From positions 36,938-100,937 of the forward strand of contig CAUYLG010050943.1 in NCBI GenBank assembly GCA_963573385.1: a stretch of 64,000 nucleotides of DNA. Direction: 5' to 3'. Below, in pieces: positions 15,391 through 28,379 of this stretch; position 1 is the first letter of the stretch; the number at the start of each line of letters is the position of its first letter. Made by a program: the position numbers and the translations under genes. The notes under the pieces are model-generated. The model saw only the letters and a program-made list of their open reading frames with translations, had not been told where the DNA came from and searched no databases. The stretch is from Cacajao melanocephalus (lineage: Eukaryota > Chordata > Mammalia > Primates > Pitheciidae).

Positions 15391-16953
15391 GTAGTCTATC
15401 AGTAAAGACTCTTTTTAATTTATGTCTTACGAACAACCTCCGAATTCAACAGTTTGTAATCCATGGGGTCTCTGCTTTCACTGAAATTGTCCTCAAAGGG
15501 AAATCTCGTTATGTGCCATGGCCTTATCACCACCCCAAACTGCTAATATTCTCTTCCACTGGATACCCTTTTTATTATTTACATGTTGATAAGGAGACTT
15601 GTCAAACTGTCTTCTAGAGGAGAATTAGGTGGGATAGGTTTCTATTATCTGACAAAATGCATATTGAATGGACACATCTTTTCTCCCCTCCCAGAATACA
15701 AATGCCTTGATTTGTAAAAAGTACAAAGTACTTTTATCCTTGATTTATTCATCCCTTAATGAGTCACCCACTGCCCCACCAACTCATTATCATCTATCCA
15801 AATTTCTTTTATATTGTAGCTACTCGGCATATATTTGTTCTTCTCAAAGTTATTATGATTAAAGTTGAATTAATTTTAATTGCATTCCACATCAGGAAAT
15901 GGCCTAATGGAATGGTTTTGGTGACCATCTGGCTTTATCCAAATCAAGCTTAAGAAATGATTGCTGTTTGGAACGTTCTCACCACGTGGTGGGTTTAGTG
16001 GTAGGCAGGAGTAAGAGAGAATGCCAATCAGACATCATCATGTTAAATTCTTAGGGCTCCCATGTGGCTTTAGGTAGAAGAAAAGTACATTGATAACAGA
16101 AGAGTCCTGGACATCTTGAGAACCTTTTGTCTGCTTCAGCAGGGACTTCACCACACACCTCCACTGCACTCCTAGGAACCACATCCTTGCATACAGGCTG
16201 CCCGGACCTCTCAGTGTGGACATGGCCTGAGTTTCAAACTTCAAGCTGGTTTGAAGGTCCTTGGGAGGGAGAGGAATCTGAGGATCTGATAGCTGGGCAT
16301 TTGGTTTCCCCCTTTCTGAAACATTTTGTCAAATACTGCTACTTTCTGAACCAAATAATGAAAACCTGCTCAAATACATTCTCAGGGGCCAAGTACCCAT
16401 AGCTCAACCCAAAACTGGATGAGACATTACAAAAATCATGAGGTTTTTTGACGTGTATCTCAATTATGAACAGGCTTCTCTGGACACATAGAAATATGGA
16501 AGGAAAAACCAACTCTGACTCATATACAGACCAAATCAATGCGCAAGTTCCCAATATATGTAGCCCTCTCTCTTCTCTATGGATCTTCTATATCATTTAA
16601 ATAGGCTCAAACCATTGTCCTACTATTAGAAACTAATAAAATATAGGCCTATGCTCTCCATAGAATTATACATGTCAGTCTTCCATTAAAGTGGAAAGTT
16701 AAGTACTAATACACTTGCTGAGAATCCAAATAAAGAGCTAGTGAATGGGTAAAAGTGCTTCTGGGAGGGAAGGAGCCAGAGAGATCAAATGGCTCATCAT
16801 TATTCTTGCAATTGCCTGCCTTCTGTCAAGCATGCTTGTATTGTACAACCCAGGCTGTGAGTGTATCATCCAGGGTAGATAAAAACTAAATTAGCCAAAA
16901 GGAAGAAGTTACAGTAAATGTAATTTCAAGAGCACTGCCCTAGGCTAGCTAGA
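15391..16953. other. Unannotated intronic sequence
   Basis: Nothing recognised. Confidence 0.5.
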
Positions 16954-17094
16954 TCAACTTTCTTTATTTGTTCTGACATCCCTAAAAAATTTAATGCTTC
17001 CAAACTGTGTTATTTTCTTTAATAAAGGCTTGAACAACCTCTGATATTAAAATTTTTAGGAGTGTTTACATCCACATGCTCTTTAGTATTGTTC
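16954..17094 (-). repeat. Inverted repeat, right arm
   Basis: Reverse-complement partner of 10077-10215. Similarity falls off at both ends. The sequence beyond the arm does not match the left flank. Confidence 0.9.
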
Positions 17095-18609
17095 TTTATT
17101 GGCAGAAAGTTCAAGGGTAATAAAGGCACACATTTTTAAATAATTTATTTGAGCTTTGGTATCTAATTTCATTTTGGGTTCCATGTTTCTACAGAAGAGA
17201 AGGATGCTTAAATAGACAGGAGGTTATGTTCATGTTTACTTAAAGAATGAGATGGAATTTTTATGGGTGTATGATACTGTGTGCTGTAAAAACACTAGCC
17301 TTAATGTTGGACCTCTTAGTTCTCTTTGATTATAAAAATTAGGATTTTGATGACCCCCTAGGAAATGCCATAAAGTCATTCCTTTAATGACTCCAAAGAA
17401 AACATGAATCCTCAAAAGACTTACTTTTGTGTAAACATTTTTAAAAATTTCAAAAGTTGTAAGGCAAATGAACAGGAGTGATCTTGCTTCTCTTGCCTGC
17501 TTGCAAAGACAATAAAGAGCAAACAAAGTGGGGAAACGGTGTCTGGGTAGCTGGTTCTAGATAAGAGCATGACTCTTGTGAGCACTGGGACCTTATTCAT
17601 CACTGGGACTTCTTAGTCGCTGTGTTCTCCTGGGTATAGTGGGACTAACGGCACCATCTATTTCTAGTTCATAAGGCTGAGAGTGGCAACGTGTGCAAGT
17701 GTTTTGATATGTATGAAAGGGCTTTGAGCACTACCCAGCATGATGATGATGGCCCTCCCAAGCCTACAGAGATCTTCTCTGGGCTTAAGGAGGTTATGTA
17801 AAAATTTTTACAATTGTGCACTTACAGAAAGTGGCAAACTAGGGCTCCCCTGCCCACCCATGTTTCATGTCCATTAACATTTGGTGCTGCCCTAGGAGTC
17901 TAATTGAGTTACCCTCATTTTGCTGCTGATAAAATTCTTCCAAGAATTTTTGACACCACCCTGCATGTGCCTCAGACTACTGACTTCACAGCGTTCAATA
18001 TTCACTCATAATGACTTCAGACCATTTGATGCTACATATTTCAGCGTGAGAATTTCTCCAGGTAAGACTTTTTACAGAGTCTTCTCCAGGGCTCTTTTCT
18101 ATTAATGAGATAGAAAGAGGAGGAAACCTATGAAATAGTCACTCTGCTAGTATCTTTAACATTATGTTCTCTTTTGGAATACACATCCTCCCTCTCCTTC
18201 CCCCCTTCCATAATAAATATTATTCCATGTCCTCTCTTGCCTCCCATTCACCTGTTAATATCTTATCTTTCCTTCAGGCCTTATAGTTATAGAACAGAAC
18301 CATAATATCTTTTATTCTATTATTCTTGGACATTAGTACAAACACCTTTTTAAAATCAGCCTATTTATATATTGCTTACGATTTCCAACAAGAAATCATT
18401 TTGCCGTTATGTGGGAAAGAAGTTATTTGTATTAAGCCTCTGATTTTTTTGTTATAGCAGCAAATATAACCCTAACTAATACATAAATTGGTATATAGAG
18501 GCAGGGCACTGCTATAACAGAAACCTAAAATACGTAGCATTGGCTTTGTGATAAGGTGGCAGGTGGTGCAGGAATGGGTATCAGAGGCTGGAAAAACAGA
18601 GGAAGAATG
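17095..18609. other. Unannotated intronic sequence
   Basis: Nothing recognised. Confidence 0.5.
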
Positions 18610-18614
18610 GTATG

Positions 18615-19036
18615 TGATATGGTCTGGATACATGTCCCTGCTCAGATCTCATGTTGAATTGTAATTCCCAGTGTCTGAAGTGGGCCCTGGTGGGAGGTGA
18701 TTGGATCATGGAAGCAGAGTTCTCATGAACGGTTAAGCACCACCTTTGTGGTGCTGTTCTTGTGATAACAAGCGAGTTGTCAGGACAGTGCGTTCTCTGG
18801 TGGTTTGAAAGTGTGTGGCACTTTCCCTCTCTCTCTTGGTCCTGCTTCTGCCCTGTAAGACAAGCCTACTTTCCCTTTGTCGTCCGCCATCTAAGCTTCT
18901 TGTGGCTTCCCCAGAAGCAGAAGCTGCTATGCTTCTTGTACAGCCTGTAGAACTGTGAGCCAATTAAACATTTTTTTCTTTATAAATTACCCAGTCTCAG
19001 GTATTTCTTTATAGCAGTGCAAGACGGACTAATATA
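18615..19036 (+). mobile_element. MST-type MaLR solo LTR
   Basis: A 422-bp LTR with TGATATGGTCTGG at its start, ending GACGGACTAATATA. The exact 5-bp target duplication GTATG lies at 18610-18614 and 19037-19041. A length near 425 bp favours MST over THE1. Confidence 0.95.
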
Positions 19037-19041
19037 GTATG

Positions 19042-21084
19042 CAACAAAATATTTTGTAATACTATTACCTCATGTAACCTCGAAGGCAGACTAAGTGCCT
19101 AAGCAGCTTTAGGGAAAGCACTTCAGAAGAGACAGAATGGTCAGGTGCGTCAGTTGCTTTTTGCCGCTCATGTCAAGGAACAGATGAGTCTGGGAAAGAA
19201 TTGACCAGTGTCCAATCATCAATGAAAGGAATAGAGAAAAGTCTAGATATTTAGAGCCTTACACTAGAAAGTAAGAAATGACACTGCAAACAGCTTTGAC
19301 CAACAATGGGGCAGTAAGATTTCTGTTTATCAGACTGACTTAGCCTCATGGGTAACATTTAAATTAAGGGTCTTCACTTCCTACCCAAGCCTTTTGTGTC
19401 CACTGGCCCCAAAGTAGCTGCCATTACCTTGAGAGAGAGAGAGAGGCATGAAACCTGGAGCCAAATGATTGAGTGGGTCTAAGATTGATGTCTAGGGAAG
19501 AGCTTAGGGTGCATTTACCAGCACATGAAACTGACCAGAAGCAAATAGATCAGAAGCCACCTGGGGTTTTGAGGAAATTGTATTGGAAAAGAAAGCACAG
19601 ATCTAGTCCATAAAAGGCCTATGAGTGTAAAAAACCCTTAGTGTAATTTGCACCTGCAGGAAATGGGCCTTAAAGCTGCATATGTGTAAGAAACACATTC
19701 TCCGTGGCACTTCATTCAGAGGACGCCATGGCTGATCAAGCACAAGGGAGAGCCTCCCAGAGGATGGAGCCCTGGAGGGCTTTGAGAATAATGGACAATA
19801 ATTTGACCTAATCCAGGGCTGGGGAAGCAGGGAAGTTGCTGGCAGTGGCAAGGCCTCAGAGTGACTGCCAAGCACAATTTAATCACTGCCAGAGACCACA
19901 GAACTTTCTTTTCCTGAAAATATATCTGATATAAGACAGACTTTTATTGGGTTAAGACATGGAGATTTGGGGAGTAATTTGCATAGCAACTGGTATTATC
20001 CTAATATTTGTATCCTTCTACTTCTTTAGCACTTAGCACACTACATGTTGCTAATGTTTTTAACACTACTCTGACAATTCTTAAGATTTATATACATTAC
20101 CTAGTTCAATTAACAATTGATGCAATTGTTTTCATACAATTTTGTTGAAACTCCGATTAGTAGCAGGTAAGAAATTACCATGCTTATGTTATTTTAAGGA
20201 ACAGAATTCAGTGATGTCTTTGAACATTTGTTTTGAAAATTCCCAGTGAAAATAATCAGAGTCATGCTCTTTTTGGTATAAGAACTTGGGGATCTAATCA
20301 TCATTTGTTCCTGAGGACCCAGAATTATTTTCTAAGAAAGGCCTTATTTTGCTTGCAGGAAATCTGTTAGCTTCTTCTTGGCAAAGACAGGATGGCCCTC
20401 GAGTTGATGAAAGCCAAAATGATACATCCTTACCATCTGTTCATTTGATTTTTAGAGAATATGGATTCTGGATATCTGTGCCAGAGAATATATCCCTGAA
20501 CTCTCTATCGTCTAACTCACATCTAAACCCAAAAATGTGTGCTTGTCATAGATAATTATTAAAAGAACGTGTTTATTCGTTATTATTTTCCAGCTAGTTT
20601 TATCCTTGGATCAGGTCAAAATGTCAGAAAGCTGCATCATCACAGCCTTTGGCCTCTTCATCTGCCCATCATCCTGTTCTACCTCACTCTCTATAGACTT
20701 ATTTGGGCTGAATTCCATTTTGAAGTTTTGCTTGACTTTCCCAAGGAGCTTCAGCATCTAACAGCCTTGTAACAAATATATCTGCAGAAATCTGTTGAAG
20801 GCATGGCCTCTGACTTTTCTTAGAGCCCAGTATGTAACAAGGAGGGCAAAGAGCTCTCAATTATTGCTGCATTTAAAAACAATCTGAATAAATAGGGCAA
20901 AATGTCAAAATTTGTAATGTTTCAATGGTGGGCACATAGCATATGGTATATTATTCTCTGTGTTTTTGCATATTTTGAACTATCTTATGACAATAACAAT
21001 AATATCACTAATTTCTTACCAGCCAGAGGTATCCACTTTTAAAATTTTGTGAACACCCTTCCAGACATCTATCTATTAAGTAAG
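19042..21084. other. Unannotated intronic sequence
   Basis: Contains only a short GA run near 19431-19445. Nothing else recognised. Confidence 0.5.
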
Positions 21085-21710
21085 GGTTAAGAGCCTGTGT
21101 ATACTTTGAAGTGTGACAGACCTGGGTTTGACTATGCTGTGGCCATTTACTGCTTTCTAACTTTGGGTAAGTTGCATCTTACTTTCTGAACTTTAGTTTT
21201 CACATCTCTAAGATGGTATATTAGTTTTTTGCACTGCTATAAAGAATTACCCGAGACTGGGTAATTTATAAGGAAGAGGTTTAATTGACTCACAGTTCCA
21301 CAGGCACAGGAAGCCTGGCTGGGAGGCCTCAGGAAACTTAAATCATGGCAGAAGACAAAGGGGAAGTAGGCACGTCTTACATGGTCTGAGAAGGAGGAAG
21401 AGGGCAAAGCAGGAGGTGCCACACACTTTTAAACAACAGCTCTTGTGAGAACTCACTCACTATCACAAGAACACCAAGGTGGAAATCCACCCCCATGATC
21501 CAATCACCTCCCACCAAGCCCCTCCTTCAACACTGGGGATTACAATTTGTCATAAGATTTAGACAAGGACACACTCCAAAACACATCAGATGGGAATAAT
21601 GACCACACATACTTCATAAAGTTTTTGTGACGATTAAACGAGAAAACGTGTATAAAGTGCTTAGCATATTGCCTTGGACGTAGGAAGCATCAATACATGT
21701 GAGCTGTTAT
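21085..21710 (+). mobile_element. MIR SINE split by an LTR
   Basis: GACAGACCTGGGTTTGACTA to TTTTCACATCTCTAAGATGG resumes after the LTR as GATGGGAATAATGACC and continues to AGCATATTGCCTTGGACG. This is a nearly full MIR in plus orientation. Confidence 0.85.
21217..21588 (-). mobile_element. THE1/MST-type MaLR solo LTR nested in MIR
   Basis: A 372-bp reverse LTR with an exact GATGG target duplication at 21212-21216 and 21589-21593, inserted within a MIR. Confidence 0.95.
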
Positions 21711-22789
21711 CGTGTATATGATATTGCATAAGTGGAATATGGTATGGACATTTTCTATGTCAGTAAATATAACCCATGGAATAAAATAAAATAAAAATGA
21801 TATAGTAAGGAAAGTTTCAATTCTAGAGAGGAACTGGCTTAGTTTATCCTTACGGGTTGCATACTTCTGGCTGCCGAGAAGTTCACAGTTAAATTTATCC
21901 TTGTGACCTGAATAATCATGTTCTATTTCCTCTGATCTTGGGGCCTTACTTTTTGTGACTTCCATTAACTCTCTATTTCATTTAATATTCTCCCTGTAAA
22001 CCCCCTTAGATCCCTTGTGCAATGTGGTTGGGAGGGAAGAAAGGAAAAAATAGAAAGAAAAAGAAACATGGATGGCAAGAAAGAAGGAAAGAAAGAAGAA
22101 AGGGCTAGTTGCACAAGACTCTGGCATTGCTGATTATAATGTTTAGCTTTTGGATTCAAGCTAATTGACACACTTTTTCACTGCATGCCAGACTTTTTCA
22201 GGTGCTCTCTAGCTGCACTGCATTTGTTTATATTTTGACTGGCATTAAGCCTTAAGCTATTATCCCTGATGCAACTGCGAGTTTTCACAAATGATGCCAC
22301 TTGAGGTATGTCATGGGTTCTGGTTCACGCTGGTGTCTGATAACGACTACAGTCAGCTCCTTGTTATCTATGTGGAGATTGGGCACTTTGTTTTTCAGCT
22401 GCAAACGTTTCATCCAAGGTTAGTTTCCCTCAAGTGCTCAGCACTGTTTCAGAGGGTGTGTGCTGAGGGAATGCAGATTAATTTAATGTTAGCTTTAGCC
22501 AAACCTAGCTGTGAAAGTAAACCTGCATTTAAAGATACCATAAACACTGATGAAGATCATCTAAATTATATGATGTTTGAGCATGTATCAACGCATAAAC
22601 ATTCACCTTAATTCCAAAGGCATCATTCCATAACACTGTGAAACTCATCTTTGCATTAGCCTTATTTTTGTTCTTTGATTATAAGTAAATGTTAATTTGA
22701 AATTACTGAAATACATTTGATATCATATGTTATTATAACTGGGGGGGCTACCAGAATAGGTTGAGAATAGATGGCTGTTTCATGTTTCT
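21711..22789. other. Intronic sequence with a purine-rich tract
   Basis: A purine-rich tract (GGAAAGAAAGAAG type) lies at 22031-22108. The rest shows nothing recognisable. Confidence 0.55.
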
Positions 22790-25114
22790 GTTTGATTATG
22801 AAAATGCAATACATGCTTATAATAGAAAATGAGGAAACAGGAAACTCTAGAGGAAATAAAACCATTTATAATGCCTTCACACATAAATGATCACTGCTAA
22901 CATTTTATTATATCCCTTTCCACACATAGTTGAGGCTGTACAAGTTCTCAAGATGGATTTGTAGATTGTTTTAAGAAAAAAATTAGTGTTTTTTGGTGTT
23001 CCAAAGCACTTTCAGAATTACTTCCACGCTCTGCCAGGCCTCCCTGCCTGAAAAAAAGCAGGGCATGGGAGTGAGGAGTCCTGGGATCTGCTTTTCCATA
23101 AAGAGGGGCCACATCTTGTCTCCCTCTACCACCCCTATCTTTATTTTCCTTTTGCCCCCAGGAGTGGGCAGGGCCCAGGGTAGATGGGACAGGCTGGGGC
23201 TGAGAGATTGGAGCTCCCCAGGCTGTGATGTCTTTCCTAGCCGCCCTCGCGAGGCTTGGGGTATTCAGAAATCATGGTGCAGTCAGTTACATTACATAAT
23301 AGAGAAGGAGGGAGAGCGAAATTTTCCAAAACCTCTAGGTGCAGAACCTAGGGCAGAATCGAGGAAGTACTTCCCAGGTTTATCTCCTCTCCTACCTCAG
23401 AATCGTGCATCCAATGTTTTCACTCCTGTCATCCTGTCTCCTTCCTTTTTCTGGAACTGAGTTCTGTTCTCTCGAGGGAGTTTCCCAAGTTCCCCACTCT
23501 AATCAAGAGACGTGATTAGGGACAATGGGTCCTTGTTCCCCCTTGCACACAACAATGGGAGCACATGACTCAAGCCATGCCTATCAGAGATTCCCTGGGA
23601 TTTTAAAATGAGTGTCAAGAAACTGGGACCCTTTCTTCTGGTAGCAAAATTGGGAAGACATGAGCCCAGAACTCTTGTGACTGTGTCCCAGGACATATGA
23701 AAGATGGAGCTTGCAGTGAGAGTTAATTAATCTAGTCTTCAGAGAGAGGCAGAGATGAGAATGTAAAAGAAAGGCGGGGAAGGAAGGAAAGGGAGAGAGA
23801 AACTCGGTGGTATTCTGGTCCAGTTTTAATTCTTCAGGCTCCCTAGATTCTCTTCCCAAAGTTTGGTTTTATCTTTTTCAAATTCTATAATTCTATGACC
23901 TATCCTAGGAATTTTCCCCAACAAATTACTTCTGAATTGCTTTTCTATCATTTGCAACCAAAAGAATTTTGAGCAATAGAACCAGACCCTCCCCCAAATC
24001 CATTCATCCCCTGGATTCTCTGGAGGTCTCTGGCTTCTCCACTGTCTAGATCTATGGCTCTCTGTGCCTCCAAAGCCCCAACTTTTAAAAATTATCCACT
24101 CTTCTCCCCTTCCTCAAGTCCTTCTCTAATTCACTGTGGCAGAGTGAGGGTTAACTCCATACAATTCTATGGCTGTGGTGTGTCTCTGCTCTTATACTGT
24201 CTGAAAAGCCTATGGTTCAGGTCTTTTTAAGTTTTGATATATCATTTTGTAATGGTGAAATGGCAAGATATGTCACCTTTTTAAAAATAGGTGACAAATT
24301 GGGTGGTTTAAAATTGAAGTCTCTAATCAAAAGCCGAGGAAGACAATGTTGATGAAATGGTATAAAACCATCTGTCTCCCAGAGTTGCTGGCTTTTCTGA
24401 CTAAAACTTGGTTAAAGATGGGCTTGGTTTACTCCATAAAGAATTTGCCACCCCTCATGTGTGCCAGGCACTGTGCTGGCTCTGGGACTCTGTTGATCAT
24501 GACGAGAGAACCTTATTACGCCACCTTTGATTGACAGTGCAGGAGGCTGAAACAGCATGTGTCAGTTTCCCAGGAAAGACCTCTCCTTAAAATGCCCTCT
24601 AGTATTTACTGCTAAAGGCCATGTGCAAACTCCATATCAAGTTATGAATTTGACATCCACCAGTGCTCAGAAGAGACAGGGCTTATGCCTTTTCTTTGCA
24701 ACGTGAACTTCCCACAGCAACCAGCCGAATCGGAATGAGGTCTGAGAGGCTGCTGAACCCCTGCCAAATGACACTTCACTTTACTGACAAAACAGCGTCC
24801 TCCTGCTGTTCTTTCTCCTGACAGGTATCTATTTTGAACTCCTTCTAGAGAATGCAGTGACAGTTCCCATCCTTGATCTCCTGGCCTAGCTCCCAGGGAG
24901 ACCTTCTCAGATTATGTTTTATTCATGGTGTTACCCAGGCTGGCTTCTTCACTGTAAAAATTGGTGGTGGGGGCAGGGGTCATCAATGAATCTGAAATAA
25001 AATTTGAGTGGCATAATAAAACCATCCCTTTGTGTGCTGAAAGCCTACAACCAGAGTCTGAGATTCTGGGGAAAGACTGTGTTTTGAGGATTTTTAAGGC
25101 AAAGACTGCAGAGT
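22790..25114. other. Unannotated intronic sequence
   Basis: The first 170 bases look like diverged old-repeat sequence and a short L2-like piece lies near 24440-24500. The GC-moderate part at 22990-23460 has an open frame with no recognisable protein. Confidence 0.45.
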
Positions 25115-25136
25115 AAAAAAAAAAAAAAAAAAAAAA
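25115..25136. repeat. Poly-A tract, 22 bases
   Basis: A pure A run about 420 bases from the 134-bp exon, on its downstream intron side. No retroelement body was recognised beside it. Confidence 0.9.
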
Positions 25137-25555
25137 TACAGCTTTTTGTATTGTGTTGGAGTAGTGAAAGAAGTGGGTCAGAGAAACCAAAATAACCTTT
25201 GCTGGGAAACAGGATAAGCTTCAGATGTCTGAGAGCTTGGCGAAGAAAGATGGTGCAATGGATAAAAACAGTAAACTGATGGATATCTGGGTCTGGAACT
25301 GGTAAAACCAGAAAGACTATACGAAATAAACATTTATTCTATTTCCCCCTAAAAAATGTCATCAACTTCATCACTGTCTTTCCTTGTCAGAATTATGTAT
25401 ATTTCTACTTCACTACTTATTGCACTTGCAGGAGAAAGTGTGATAAACATCTCTCCCACTTCTATCCCCTCAAAACGAAACCAATGGCCAAGCATTACAG
25501 GGACAGGAACGATAACGCTCTGTTATATGTAATTTACATGTACACGTATGTATAC

Positions 25556-25689
25556 CTTGAGAATGATGGTCCTCTCGTGGCGGGTGATGTTAACACTGTG
25601 AGGCTGGCCATTGGCCATGTTCCTGTGGTCTACGTCAATATTGTATGGTTCTCGGGTGCCACCCAGGTTGTATCGAATCTGTAAGCTTC
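25556..25689 (-). CDS. CNTNAP2: Internal coding exon, contactin-associated protein (Caspr2-like), middle of last laminin G domain
   Basis: This 134-bp exon has an acceptor with a strong pyrimidine tract ending TTCCATAG before GAAGCTTACAG, and a donor CTCAAG|GTATAC. It enters in phase 1 and leaves in phase 0. Its first two bases complete the Gly codon opened by the exon at 36259-36495, so the two splice cleanly in frame. It adds 45 residues: [11 protein letters not shown], then [20 protein letters not shown], then [13 protein letters not shown]. The NIT in VNITRHE is an N-glycosylation sequon. The next Caspr2 segment, which I recall as starting near LDHYP, was not found between here and position 1, so the following intron exceeds 25 kb. 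The long plus-strand frame across this exon is an antisense shadow. The exon sits in a stretch of about 20 kb with no Alu. Confidence 0.85.
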
Positions 25690-25699
25690 CTATGGAAGA

Positions 25700-26639
25700 A
25701 AAAGGAAAGAAGCTCAGTAATTTGTTTGCTCTTAGTTTCATTTTAATGCCACATCCCGCACAACCCCAGCTCTTAGATTTCTAATCAACTCTACCCCCTC
25801 CCTGGATGTCCACAGACAACATTCGAGATTTGAATTTGGATTCATGAGCTCAGAGGCCTGCTGACCCACGCTGGCTGACAGCACTAGGCTTGCACATATT
25901 TACAATCTGCCCACAGCGAACTTCAGTGACCGTCGGCTCAGAGTTGAAGCTGCAAATGGTTTAAATGATCCAAGTTGGGATTGTGCCTGGACAGGAAGAG
26001 TGAGAGCATATACAATATAGGACTGCGGGGAGGAGACGTCTGCAGGCCCCACGAAATACTATGTGAAATAAAAAAAAAAACAAATGCAGAGTGCAGGGAT
26101 GTTCTCACTCCATCAGCAAAGTGTGACATTGGGCATATAAAAGAATCACAAGCATAAAATTTTAAAAATAGACAGTTTTTAAAGATGGGATTTTGGGTGG
26201 CCTCACTGAGACCAAGTAATAAATCTGATTTTAGCTTACAGACTAACCAAATGCAAATCAAAGGGAAAGATGGCTTTCCCAGGCCCCCGAGCACCATTGG
26301 CCTCAGTGATGTTCACTTTGCTTCAACAGCAGATTCTTTTTTTCCTCCTTGCTTCTTCCCAAGAATAAAAAATAATATTCAAAATAACTAATATGACAAT
26401 GAAGATCCTTCCAGCATAACTGTTTTTAGTTAATCTGCCAGCATAACTGTTATATCTTAGTTATGATTTTTGAAGAAATCAATATTTTATCTCATTTATT
26501 ACTCAAATTGGAATTTTCAAGTTGACATCTCAGAGCTTAAAAATGGAGCCAGCAATCTAGCAAGAATTTGACCAACTGTAAATCACCTAATGGATTATTT
26601 GTTATCTTTCATTTTCTTTTTAGGGGAACAAGACCAATA
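25700..26639. other. Unannotated intronic sequence
   Basis: A small direct repeat CCAGCATAACTGTT occurs twice near 26412 and 26439. Nothing else recognised. Confidence 0.5.
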
Positions 26640-26790
26640 TTCTGATTTTTAAGTTACAAAATAAAACATGCTAATTAAAACATAGAGAGTAAACAGAATA
26701 TAAATATAATATAAAAGAAAGTCACCTGAAATCCCACCAACCAAAGATAATTATTCTAAATATCTTGGCAGTATCTCCTTCCAGACTTTT
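26640..26790. mobile_element. Diverged old L1-type 3' UTR piece
   Basis: ACCTGAAATCCCACCAACCA and GCAGTATCTCCTTCCAGACT resemble a common degenerate L1M antisense 3' UTR pattern. The assignment is tentative. Confidence 0.4.
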
Positions 26791-26796
26791 CTCATG

Positions 26797-26814
26797 CACA
26801 CACACACACACACA
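26797..26814. repeat. CA dinucleotide run
   Basis: Nine CA units. Short. Confidence 0.85.
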
Positions 26815-27762
26815 GAGCGCTCTTTTTTAATTAGGCATTCTAACATTATACTTCCCATGTTCCCAGATTTCAAAGGAACATTCGTTAGAAAATTAAGAGT
26901 TAATTACGTTTCCTATTTTTGTTTTCCCAATGAAATTCAACAAACCTTCACTATTTCTGAGTTTTGCCTTACCATGTCATCCTAGATTCCATTGCCTCTG
27001 GCATTTAAACTAAGCACCGTGGATTTTTGTCTCCTAAATCTATCTAAATTCCCCCACTCTTCTCTACTTCAGTAAACACAGGCTCTCCGTTGGCCCCTGC
27101 GGTGTGCCCGCGTGAATTCCACAGGGAGCCTGCTCCCTGGCTAAGGCAGCGCCACCCACACAAAGCTCCTGGTTCATCCTCACCTGTGCTTCACCTGCAC
27201 CAGCTTCTGCCTGGATTGCAGAAGATGGTGGGTCTTAATCAGCCTCCTCTTTAAAAATTACTCCTCTTGACCTCATTTCAGTCTCAAGTGAGTCCTCTCT
27301 TCCTTTGCTTTTCTTTGCTCGGGATCCCATGAAAAGAGATGGGCACACTCGCTGCCTCCAAACTCGTCCCTATTTTAGCATGAGCCCTCTGTCTTACTTC
27401 TGTCTTCCCTGCTTCAGGGTCCTGCTCTTGCTGGGCCCCATGACCCCTGGGGAAGTAGAGGCAATGGTCTCTCAGGCCTCATCTTCATTTGGCACAGAGT
27501 TCACCTCCTGGAAACACCTGGCCTCCAGCACGCGCTCTTTTGGTTTTCCTTCTCCACCTGTTTTTCCCCTCATTTTGGGGCACCTTACTCTTGCAGTCCC
27601 CAGAGACCAGCCCTGAAGCATATTCTCTTTTGCATTCCTGCCTGTTTCCATAGTGATCCTGCTACTGAAGGCAAAACCCTAAGGGTCTGCAGCAAACTTG
27701 ATCCTTGCCTCCTTGGAGGAAAGAAAGTGGCTGAGGGGCAGAAGTAGGGACAGAGGGAGGAC
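26815..27762. other. Unannotated intronic sequence
   Basis: Moderately GC-rich from 27060 onward. No gene or repeat recognised. Confidence 0.5.
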
Positions 27763-28280
27763 TGAGGCAAGTTTTAGAGCAGGAGTGACAGTTTATTAAA
27801 AAGTTTTAGAAAGGAAGTACACTTGGAAGAGGGCCAAGCGGGCGACTTGAGAGATCCAAGTGTCCTGTTTGTCCCTTGATTTGGGGTTTTATACACTGGC
27901 ATAGTTCCGAGTTTGGTTTCCTCTCCCGAGTCTTCCCTTGGGCAGGCTGCATGCACAGTGGCCTGCGAGTGCGCATGCTCATCTGAGGCGTTTTTCCCTT
28001 TCCAGTTAAGTGTTTCTGGAGGAAGGTCATATACCCGTTCGACTCCACCATTTTGCCTTAGTGTGCATGCTTGGGGCTGCTCGCCCAACTCCTAAGAACT
28101 TATTTGGAAGCTGCTGATCACCAGCTTCAGATGTTTTCTGTCTATTGGGAGACAGTCCTTCCTTGGTGCTGGCTGCAGCCAATTATCATTTTAGAGCCAG
28201 CAACTGCCTGACCATTACCTGATGGTGGTCTGAGATTCTTGGTAGTTGGCGAGAGGGGGCACCCTCTTCTGCCGTGCTCA
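27763..28280 (-). mobile_element. Endogenous retrovirus LTR, family unassigned
   Basis: The plus strand has GTGACAGTTTATTAAAAAG near the left end (a reverse polyadenylation signal) and a TTTTATACACTGGCATA block. An LTR-like layout of about 520 bp with CpG-rich patches follows. No internal viral genes are present. Boundaries are by eye. Confidence 0.55.
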
Positions 28281-28379
28281 AGTCTGTCTAACTACCTACT
28301 CGAATGGTCCTATCCCATGTAGGACCCCTGAATAAGGTGTATGCTTATCAGACTTCAAATTCGTACCCCAGTCAGATTT

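Noticed and set aside
22993..23460. Plus-strand open frame of 155 codons
   Set aside because: No recognisable family, and it is antisense to the host gene intron. No promoter or splice pattern was seen.
25484..25684. Plus-strand open frame over the 134-bp exon
   Set aside because: It is the antisense shadow of the coding exon on the minus strand.
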